Source: JBQLZQ01 sp052168355 (GTDB lineage Bacteria; Pseudomonadota; Alphaproteobacteria; DSM-16000; Inquilinaceae). Taken from it: a DNA stretch of 12,567 nucleotides. The position numbers were made by a program, and so were the translations under genes. This document shows, in pieces, positions 1 through 12,567 of the stretch. The stretch covers positions 1 through 12,567 of the forward strand of contig JBQLZQ010000060.1 of the NCBI GenBank assembly GCA_052168355.1. The letters are read 5' to 3'. Below the pieces are notes generated by a model, which did no database searches, had not been told where the DNA came from, and was given only the letters and a program-made list of their open reading frames with translations. Every line of letters starts with the position of its first letter. Position 1 is the stretch's first letter.

Positions 1-38
1 CGTCATTGGTGGAAGCGGGTCCGCTTCCACCAATGACG
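1..38 (-). terminator. Perfect 18-bp inverted repeat after rpoC, probable operon terminator
   Basis: Bases 1-18 and 21-38 are exact reverse complements, separated by only two bases (19-20), so RNA from either strand folds into a long uninterrupted hairpin. It begins 8 nt after the rpoC stop codon, where a terminator is expected. The window ends at the foot of the stem, so a following U-tract cannot be seen. The stem has AT pairs near the base and is not purely GC-rich. It could instead be an mRNA-stabilising hairpin or a copy of a dispersed palindromic repeat. Position favours a terminator; the lack of a visible U-run keeps this moderate. Confidence 0.55.
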
Positions 39-46
39 ATCGCGCT

Positions 47-4381
<4,335 letters not shown>

Positions 4382-4466
4382 ACACCGACTCCCGTGGAAT
4401 GGCGGATAACCGACCGCCGCGACGTGGGGGCTAAGAACCCGACGTCACAGCGGCCGGCATAAGGTC
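4382..4466 (-). other. rpoB-rpoC spacer with two hairpins
   Basis: The 85-nt spacer can fold into two neighbouring stem-loops in the transcript. The first spans 4421-4446, with outer arms 4421-4425 and 4442-4446, an inner GGG/CCC pairing and a 7-nt loop. The second spans 4401-4418, with perfect 5-bp arms 4401-4405 and 4414-4418 and an 8-nt loop. Neither is followed by a U-run, so they are not intrinsic terminators. They may stabilise the message or limit read-through of ribosomes from rpoB. The rpoC ribosome binding site at 4389-4393 lies outside both stems. Confidence 0.45.
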
Positions 4467-8642
<4,176 letters not shown>

Positions 8643-8862
8643 GGATGCCCCTCAACGACATGTGCGGATGAACACCGCCGGCGCCAGAGCGCCGAACGGG
8701 TGCGAATATACGGTCGCCGCGTCGCATGCGGCCGTCCCGACCGCTAAGGCCGGGACGGCGCAGAACGCGAAAAAAACACAAAGCACGCGGGCAGGCAGGC
8801 AACCCCCAAAGGCTGCCGCCGGGACGCGATGCTATGTGTTCATTCTCATTTGGCACGCAATG
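8643..8862 (-). promoter_or_regulatory. rplL-rpoB structured spacer, possible attenuator or processing site
   Basis: This spacer, about 219 nt, holds no credible gene. In the transcript it contains, in order: a 7-bp hairpin with one G-U pair near 8806-8825; a T7 run at 8770-8776 not directly abutting a strong stem; a strong hairpin at 8727-8762 (arms 8732-8739 and 8751-8758 perfect, four more pairs beyond a single bulged base); and a 6-bp stem with a 4-nt loop at 8679-8694, 36 nt before the rpoB ATG. In E. coli the equivalent spacer holds a partial terminator and an RNase III site that lower rpoBC output relative to rplJL. That the same role applies here is inference from position and structure. 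Confidence 0.5.
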
Positions 8863-9243
8863 TCACTTAATTTCGACCGTCGCGCCCGCTTCTTCAAGCT
8901 GTTTTTTGATTTTTTCGGCATCCTCCTTGGAGGCACCTTCCTTGACGACCTTCGGCGCGGCCTCCACCAGGTCCTTGGCTTCCTTCAGCCCGAGACTGGT
9001 GATCGCCCGCACTTCCTTAATAACATTGATCTTTTTGTCGCCAACCGAGGCGAGAACGACGTCGAACTCGGTCTTCTCCTCGGACGGAGCGGCAGCGGCG
9101 GCGGCGCCTCCACCGGCGGCCGCGACGGCCACCGGCGCGGCGGCGGACACGCCCCACTTCTCCTCGAGCATCTTGGACAGTTCGGCCGCCTCGAGGACGG
9201 ACAGGCTCGACAGATCGTCGACCAGCTTGGAAAGATCAGCCAT
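8863..9243 (-). CDS. rplL: 50S ribosomal protein L7/L12
   Basis: Complete 126-residue L7/L12, the mobile stalk protein that recruits translational GTPases (EF-Tu, EF-G, IF2, RF3) and stimulates their GTP hydrolysis. Residues 1-33 form the dimerisation domain that docks on L10. Residues 34-53 are an Ala/Gly-rich flexible hinge, with an uninterrupted alanine stretch near 47-52. Residues 54-126 are the globular factor-binding domain, including the conserved KINVIKEVRAITSLGLKEAK at 71-90. The ATG at 9241-9243 follows a GGAG sequence 9 nt upstream. It lies 42 nt after rplJ with no terminator between, as expected for co-translated partners. The stop is TGA. Confidence 0.98.
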   Translation of the reverse strand: MADLSKLVDDLSSLSVLEAAELSKMLEEKWGVSAAAPVAVAAAGGGAAAAAAPSEEKTEFDVVLASVGDKKINVIKEVRAITSLGLKEAKDLVEAAPKVVKEGASKEDAEKIKKQLEEAGATVEIK

Positions 9244-9285
9244 TTCTCAGTACTCCGATATAGGGATGATTTCGACGGGAGGCCT

Positions 9286-9804
9286 TCAGGCCGCCTCGTC
9301 CTTACGGGCATAGGCGGCCACGACGCGGGCGAGCTGACCGGCCGGAGCCTGCAGCACGCCGGCCATACGGGTCGCCGGGGTTTGGATCATGGCCACGAGA
9401 CTGGCCCGCAGTTCGTCGAGCGACGGCAACTTGGCCAGGGCCTGCACCGCCGATGCGTCCAGGGCCTTGTCGCCCAGGCCGCCGCCGATGATGACCAGCT
9501 TTTCGTTCGACTTGGCGAACTCGACCGCCGTCTTGGCGCCGGCCACGGCATCCTGGCTCAACGCCACCGCGGTCGGACCGTTGAACAGATCGGTCAGGTT
9601 CTCGTAGCGGGTGCCCTTCAAGGCAATCTTGGCCAGCCTGTTCTTGGTGACCCGGAACGACGCGCCCGCCGCGATCATCTTTTGCCTCAGCTCGGTCGAC
9701 TCAGCGACCGTCAGACCGTTCTGATGGGTAACCACCACCATCTCGGCGTCCTGAAACAACTGGTGCATCGCGGCGATCTTTTCCTCCTTCTGAGTTCTGT
9801 TCAT
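9286..9804 (-). CDS. rplJ: 50S ribosomal protein L10
   Basis: 172-residue L10, which binds 23S rRNA beside L11 and carries the L7/L12 dimers; the L10-L12 complex also represses its own mRNA. The rRNA-binding domain includes FRVTKNRLAKIAL at 50-62. The C-terminal stalk helix (about 127-170) is 10 residues longer than in E. coli L10 when aligned from the LATLP/LAKLP motif to the end. The start at ATG 9802-9804 (MNRTQKEEK) was chosen because a full AGGAGG Shine-Dalgarno lies at 9814-9819, nine bases upstream. An in-frame GTG at 9879 would add a low-complexity Arg-rich 25-residue extension unlike the family. The gene follows a long leader that contains an L10-type binding structure. Confidence 0.97.
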   Translation of the reverse strand: MNRTQKEEKIAAMHQLFQDAEMVVVTHQNGLTVAESTELRQKMIAAGASFRVTKNRLAKIALKGTRYENLTDLFNGPTAVALSQDAVAGAKTAVEFAKSNEKLVIIGGGLGDKALDASAVQALAKLPSLDELRASLVAMIQTPATRMAGVLQAPAGQLARVVAAYARKDEAA

Positions 9805-9958
9805 GAGGAATCGCCTCCTACACTGCCGGGACCGCGCGATGGCACCCGGCGGGTTGCACAATGACCGGTCGCGACGCACGCGGCCGGCCGCTCATGCCTG
9901 TCCCAGAAGTTCGCGCCGCTATGGATCCGGCGGCGGGGCGGTTGCCCGCCCCTGCCGG
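9805..9958 (-). promoter_or_regulatory. Lower part of rplJ leader: GNRA hairpin and SD-covering hairpin
   Basis: Downstream of the L10-binding domain the leader forms a strong hairpin at 9927-9958: a 7-bp GC stem (9935-9941 with 9946-9952) closed by a GCAA tetraloop, extended by a further 5 bp (9927-9931 with 9954-9958). Immediately before the rplJ ATG, GAGG of the Shine-Dalgarno (9814-9817) can pair with CCTC at 9805-9808 around a 5-nt loop, partly hiding the ribosome binding site. A 25-codon upstream ORF (ATG at 9895, TAG at 9818-9820) ends inside the Shine-Dalgarno; whether it is translated is unknown. No gene of normal size is present. Confidence 0.45.
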
Positions 9959-9974
9959 CCCTTTGGCAGTCCCT

Positions 9975-10060
9975 CCCGTCTATGCAGGATCATTAAGCCC
10001 GTTCGCCTGGGCCCCTGCAGTCTCGGACAGGTCGGGCGACGTTCTTCGAACGGCCGCCCG
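9975..10060 (-). promoter_or_regulatory. L10 leader RNA (autoregulatory L10-L12 binding site)
   Basis: The transcript folds into the pattern of the E. coli L10 leader. A hairpin spans 10033-10060 (6-bp outer stem, 5-bp inner stem CGUUC/GAACG). Next, CCUGUC (10031-10026) pairs with GACGGG (9980-9975), and UGCAGG (10019-10014) pairs with CCUGCA (9988-9983). The two helices are separated by CGAGAC on one side and UA on the other, an asymmetric kink-turn-like junction. A terminal 5-bp stem (10009-10013 with 9996-10000) caps it. The stretch CUUAAU then CCUGCAUAGACGG closely matches E. coli CUUAAU then CCUGCGUAGACGG, from memory of that leader. Known role: L10 with L12 binds here and represses rplJL translation. 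It begins 45 nt after the rplA stop. Confidence 0.85.
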
Positions 10061-10105
10061 TCGTTCCGGCCGCCAGACAGTGCGACCGGTATCGCGTTCG
10101 GGGCG

Positions 10106-10825
10106 TCAGGCGGCGGTCGCCGCCCCCGCCTCCGCCGTCAGTTTCGACACCTCGACCCGCACGCTGGGGCCCATGGTCGAGGTCACCGCCACCTTGGCGA
10201 TGTAGGTGCCCTTGGCGCCGGTCGGCTTGGCCCGGGAAATCGCGCTGACGAAGGCCCGCGCGTTCTCGATCAAGGCCGTCTCGCTGAAGCTGGCCTTGCC
10301 GATGCCGGCATGAACGATGCCGGCCTTTTCGGCCCGAAACTCGATCGACCCGGCCTTGGCCGTCTTCACCGCCGCGGCCACGTCGGGGGTCACCGTCCCA
10401 AGCCGCGGGTTGGGCATCAGGCCGCGCGGCCCCAGCACCTTCCCCAGCCGGCCGACAACACCCATCATGTCGGGCGTTGCGATGCAGCGGTCGAAATCCA
10501 TACGGCCTTCCTGGATCTCCTTGGCCAGATCTTCGCCCCCGACGATATCGGCGCCGGCGGCGCGGGCCGCCTCGGCCTTGTCGTCGCGGGCGAACACCGC
10601 CACCCGCACCGACTTGCCGGTGCCGTGGGGCAGTTCGACCATGCCGCGCACCATCTGGTCGGCGTGGCGCGGGTCGACGCCCAGGTTCATCGCGATCTCG
10701 ATGGTTTCATCGAACTTGGCCGTGGCCCGTTCCTTGACCATCTTGATGGCGCTTTCCAGATCGTAGGTCTGCAGCGGCTGGATGCCCTCGCGGGCCTTGC
10801 GGATGCGTTTTGCACTCTTGGCCAT
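10106..10825 (-). CDS. rplA: 50S ribosomal protein L1
   Basis: Complete 239-residue L1 (E. coli 234), which forms the mobile stalk at the ribosomal E site and helps deacylated tRNA leave. In many bacteria L1 also represses the rplK-rplA mRNA. The L1 signature MGVVGRLGKVLGPRGLMPNP occupies residues 121-140, and the two-domain layout (domain I from both termini, domain II from the middle) fits the length. The ATG at 10823-10825 lies only 5 nt after the rplK stop. Its only close Shine-Dalgarno-like sequence, AAGGA, overlaps the TAA stop of rplK and sits just 2 nt from the ATG, with GGGG slightly further back. This suggests translation coupled to rplK. The C-terminus is Ala-rich and ends with TGA. 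Confidence 0.98.
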   Translation of the reverse strand: MAKSAKRIRKAREGIQPLQTYDLESAIKMVKERATAKFDETIEIAMNLGVDPRHADQMVRGMVELPHGTGKSVRVAVFARDDKAEAARAAGADIVGGEDLAKEIQEGRMDFDRCIATPDMMGVVGRLGKVLGPRGLMPNPRLGTVTPDVAAAVKTAKAGSIEFRAEKAGIVHAGIGKASFSETALIENARAFVSAISRAKPTGAKGTYIAKVAVTSTMGPSVRVEVSKLTAEAGAATAA

Positions 10826-10830
10826 GTTCC

Positions 10831-11259
10831 TTACCCCACCACTTCCAGGCCCATGGATCGCGCCGATCCCCGGATCATCTCGACCGCCGCGTCGAGGTCG
10901 TTGGCGTTGAGATCGGGCATCTTGGCCTCGGCGATCTCCCGCAGCTGCGCCTCGGTCACCTTGCCGACCGTGCTCTTGCCCGCGGTTGCCCCGCCCTTTT
11001 GCAGCTTGGCGGCCTTTTTCAGGAAGTAGCTTGCGGGCGGCGTCTTGGTGATGAAGGTAAAGCTGCGGTCGCCATAGGCGGTGATCACCACCGGAATGGG
11101 CATGCCCTTTTCCATGCTCTGCGTCGCCGCGTTAAAGGCCTTGCAGAATTCCATGATGTTGAGGCCGCGGGCACCAAGGGCCGGGCCGATGGGCGGCGAC
11201 GGGTTGGCGGCGCCGGCCGGCACCTGGAGTTTGACGTAGCCGACAATCTTCTTTGCCAT
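10831..11259 (-). CDS. rplK: 50S ribosomal protein L11
   Basis: Complete 142-residue L11, the same length as in E. coli. It sits at the base of the L7/L12 stalk on the GTPase-associated region of 23S rRNA, is the binding region for thiostrepton, and is needed for RelA activation. The N-terminal domain has the proline-rich PPIGPALG at 22-29; the C-terminal rRNA-binding domain (about 71-142) ends with the L11 signature GSARSMGLEV. The ATG at 11257-11259 is preceded by AAGGGA 8 nt upstream. A 150-nt leader separates it from nusG, and rplA follows after 5 nt, so rplK and rplA are one translational unit. Confidence 0.98.
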   Translation of the reverse strand: MAKKIVGYVKLQVPAGAANPSPPIGPALGARGLNIMEFCKAFNAATQSMEKGMPIPVVITAYGDRSFTFITKTPPASYFLKKAAKLQKGGATAGKSTVGKVTEAQLREIAEAKMPDLNANDLDAAVEMIRGSARSMGLEVVG

Positions 11260-11409
11260 TCTGATGATCCCTTCGATCGGTGCCCCGCGGCCAACAGGCG
11301 CCGGCGGGCGGGGTGCGCGGTCGCGGCCATGGCGAGCCTCCCGCGCGGTTGACGAAGCCTTCCAGCTTCTAAGAAAGCAGTTTCGAGATTCTCTATAATG
11401 CTCTGTTTT
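11260..11409 (-). promoter_or_regulatory. nusG-rplK leader, possible L1 control region
   Basis: This 150-nt gap is AT-rich just after the nusG stop and GC-rich towards rplK. Visible pairings are a 5-bp hairpin at 11354-11369, a 6-bp stem CCCCGC/GCGGGG (11283-11288 with 11308-11313) around a 19-nt loop, and a short GATC/GATC pairing that flanks the rplK Shine-Dalgarno. In other bacteria L1 represses rplKA by binding upstream of rplK. I could not identify the L1 site with confidence, and I see no convincing promoter: TATAGA occurs shortly after the nusG stop but without a suitable -35. Confidence 0.3.
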
Positions 11410-11940
11410 TCAAACCTTTTCCACCTGACCATATTCCAGTTCGACGGGCGTGGCCCGGCCGAAGATGGACACCGCGACCTTGAGCCGGGCGCGTTCTTCG
11501 TCGACTTCCTCGACCATGCCGTTGAACGAGGTGAACGGCCCGTCGGCGACCCGCACCTGCTCGCCGATCTCGAAGGTGATCGACGGCTTGGGCCGCTCGA
11601 TACCCTCCTGCACCTGGCGCAGGATCCGGTCGGCCTCGGCGTCGGTGATCGGCTGCGGCTTGTTGCCGGAGCCCAGGAAGCCCGACACCTTCGGCGTGTT
11701 CTTGATCAGGTGCCACGTCTCGTCGGTGAGATCCATCTTGGCCAGGACATAGCCCGGGAAGAACTTGCGCTCGGCACTGACCTTCTGGCCGCGGCGCATC
11801 TCCACCACTTCCTCGGTCGGCACCGACACCTCCTCGAACTTGTCGCTGAGTCCCTTCTGGGCCGCCTGCTCGAGGATCGACTGCTTCACCTTGTTCTCGA
11901 AATTCGAGTAGGTGTGGATGACGTACCAGCGCATGGCCAT
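11410..11940 (-). CDS. nusG: Transcription termination/antitermination factor NusG
   Basis: 176-residue NusG, a processivity factor that binds the RNA polymerase clamp through its N-terminal domain and contacts Rho or ribosomal protein S10 through its C-terminal domain. The NGN domain covers about 4-115, starting RWYVIHTYSNFENKV and including FFPGYVLAKM at 60-69. The KOW domain covers about 125-176 with VADGPFTSFNGMVEEVD. I chose the ATG at 11938-11940 (MAMRWYV), 4 nt after the secE stop with a G-rich Shine-Dalgarno-like stretch about 9 nt upstream; the ATG two codons later (11934) is also possible. Upstream in-frame sequence overlapping secE is not NusG-like. Close spacing suggests coupling to secE. 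Confidence 0.97.
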   Translation of the reverse strand: MAMRWYVIHTYSNFENKVKQSILEQAAQKGLSDKFEEVSVPTEEVVEMRRGQKVSAERKFFPGYVLAKMDLTDETWHLIKNTPKVSGFLGSGNKPQPITDAEADRILRQVQEGIERPKPSITFEIGEQVRVADGPFTSFNGMVEEVDEERARLKVAVSIFGRATPVELEYGQVEKV

Positions 11941-11944
11941 GGCT

Positions 11945-12142
11945 TCAGGCCCCCAGACCCAGAATGGTCCGCACGGCGAAAGACGACGCCATGTCGACCA
12001 GCAGAAAAAACACCGACATGATCGCGACGAAGACAAACACCATCGCCGTCGTCACCACGGTCTCCCTGCGGGTCGGCCAAGTGACCTTGGCGACTTCCTG
12101 GCGGACCTGGCGAACGAATTGTATGGGGCTGGTTCTGGCCAT
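11945..12142 (-). CDS. secE: Preprotein translocase subunit SecE
   Basis: Short SecE of 65 residues, the essential clamp subunit of the SecYEG inner-membrane channel. It is the single-span form typical outside the gammaproteobacteria; E. coli SecE has 127 residues and three spans. The conserved amphipathic segment EVAKVTWPTRRE is at 17-28, followed by one hydrophobic membrane helix at about 29-50 and a short tail. I place the start at ATG 12140-12142; an adjacent GTG at 12143-12145 is an alternative. Neither has a recognisable Shine-Dalgarno: the upstream 20 bases are T-rich. It lies 80 nt after the end of tRNA-Trp and 4 nt before nusG. Confidence 0.95.
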   Translation of the reverse strand: MARTSPIQFVRQVRQEVAKVTWPTRRETVVTTAMVFVFVAIMSVFFLLVDMASSFAVRTILGLGA

Positions 12143-12222
12143 CACTAAAACAAACTGCGAACGCTGTACGAACTATCCAAGGGCCCAAGCCAAAGAATCA
12201 GGCGGAAAAACCGCGCCCCGCG

Positions 12223-12298
12223 TGGCAGGAGTGGAGGGACTCGAACCCCCAGCCCCCGGTTTTGGAGACCGGTGCTCTACCAGTTGAGCTACACTCCT
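12223..12298 (-). tRNA. trnW: tRNA-Trp (anticodon CCA)
   Basis: A 76-nt tRNA on the minus strand with an encoded 3' CCA (12223-12225). The acceptor stem AGGAGTG/CACTCCT (12292-12298 with 12227-12233) is perfect and the discriminator base is G. The anticodon stem CCGGT/ACCGG encloses the loop CTCCAAA, giving anticodon CCA for tryptophan. The T arm has the usual GGTTCGAGTCC core. Its place between tuf and secE is a common bacterial arrangement. A 5-bp hairpin with a 4-nt loop (12302-12315) lies just upstream of the mature 5' end. Confidence 0.98.
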
Positions 12299-12339
12299 CC
12301 AGCCGCGGGCGCGGCCGATACCGTCTTCCTTAACACAGG

Positions 12340-12360
12340 AAAACCGCCACGGCCGGCGGC
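12340..12360 (-). terminator. Short terminator-like hairpin between tuf and tRNA-Trp
   Basis: In the minus-strand transcript a perfect 5-bp stem CCGCC/GGCGG (12355-12359 with 12344-12348) closes a 6-nt loop and is followed directly by four U residues (12343-12340). A G-U pair can extend the stem by one. It could end tuf transcripts, but the stem and U-run are short, so it may be leaky or only a leader hairpin for the tRNA-Trp transcript. Confidence 0.35.
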
Positions 12361-12394
12361 CCCCGATCACTCCGACCGCTGGGAATGGAGCCGG

Positions 12395-12423
12395 GTTTTA
12401 GCGAAGTCCGCCTTAACTTGCAA
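12395..12423 (-). promoter_or_regulatory. Candidate sigma-70 promoter for tRNA-Trp/secE/nusG
   Basis: On the minus strand TTGCAA (12423-12418) and TAAAAC (12400-12395) are separated by exactly 17 bases. Each matches four of six consensus positions for a housekeeping promoter. It lies in the least GC-rich part of the tuf to tRNA-Trp gap, which makes it a reasonable start point for the downstream operon, with a leader of roughly 90 nt before the tRNA. A terminator-like hairpin follows it, which argues for caution. Confidence 0.35.
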
Positions 12424-12512
12424 ACATAATGCGCCCGGCCGCCGGGACCGCCCCCCCGCCGCCCGGAGAGAAGGGCCGCGGGGGGTGTCGGTTGGTGGTC
12501 GGTTGGTGTCGG

Positions 12513-12567
12513 CTATTCGATGATGCCGGCGACGACCCCGGCGCCGACCGTCCGGCCGCCTTCCCGG
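12513..12567 (-). CDS. tuf: Elongation factor Tu, C-terminal end (partial)
   Basis: Only the last 17 codons and the TAG stop are inside the window. The readable end is REGGRTVGAGVVAGIIE, the highly conserved C-terminus of domain III of EF-Tu, the GTPase that delivers aminoacyl-tRNA to the ribosome. The rest lies beyond the right edge. Alphaproteobacteria often have two tuf copies, one here and one in the str operon after fusA, so this may be one of two; that cannot be judged from this window. Confidence 0.93.
   Translation of the reverse strand, partial: REGGRTVGAGVVAGIIE

Noticed and set aside
9805..9879. N-terminal extension of L10 from a GTG at 9879
   Set aside because: The added residues are Arg-rich and unlike L10, while a full AGGAGG lies at the right distance from the ATG at 9804.
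11348..11376. TTGACG on the plus strand after nusG as an antisense promoter
   Set aside because: No acceptable -10 hexamer lies at the correct distance.
11941..12036. N-terminal extension of NusG overlapping secE
   Set aside because: The extra residues do not look like NusG and lie over the conserved secE coding region; ATG 11940 fits the family start.

Overview
The window carries one collinear block of transcription and translation genes, all on the minus strand, so the biological order runs from right to left: tuf (only its last codons), tRNA-Trp, secE, nusG, rplK, rplA, rplJ, rplL, rpoB, rpoC. This is the classic bacterial secE-nusG-rplKAJL-rpoBC cluster. High GC content, the form of the L10, RpoB and RpoC sequences, a short single-span SecE and the tuf/tRNA-Trp linkage point to an alphaproteobacterium. 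A Rhodospirillales-like member is my best guess, but that is from protein flavour only.

Layout from the 5' end of the transcript: the EF-Tu C-terminus ends at 12513. A 214-nt gap follows with a candidate promoter and a short terminator-like hairpin, then tRNA-Trp(CCA) with an encoded CCA end. secE and nusG are nearly contiguous (4-nt gap). A 150-nt leader precedes rplK and rplA (5-nt gap). A 301-nt leader before rplJ holds a recognisable L10-binding leader RNA (kink-turn domain) and further hairpins around the rplJ ribosome binding site. rplJ and rplL are 42 nt apart, then a 219-nt structured spacer leads to rpoB, and an 85-nt spacer with two hairpins to rpoC. A perfect 18-bp inverted repeat 8 nt past the rpoC stop closes the window and is the likely end of the operon.

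How the parts work together: SecE is the essential small subunit of the SecYEG translocon. NusG couples RNA polymerase to the ribosome or Rho. L11, L1, L10 and L12 build the L1 and L7/L12 stalks of the 50S subunit. RpoB and RpoC are the two large RNA polymerase subunits. L10-L12 feedback on the rplJ leader and structured spacers before rpoB probably set the ratio of stalk proteins to polymerase.

All protein genes look intact, with catalytic and metal-binding residues in place. I found no mobile element, CRISPR array, phage gene or novel multi-gene system. The points worth a second look are the non-coding leaders and spacers, and a 10-residue longer stalk helix in L10.
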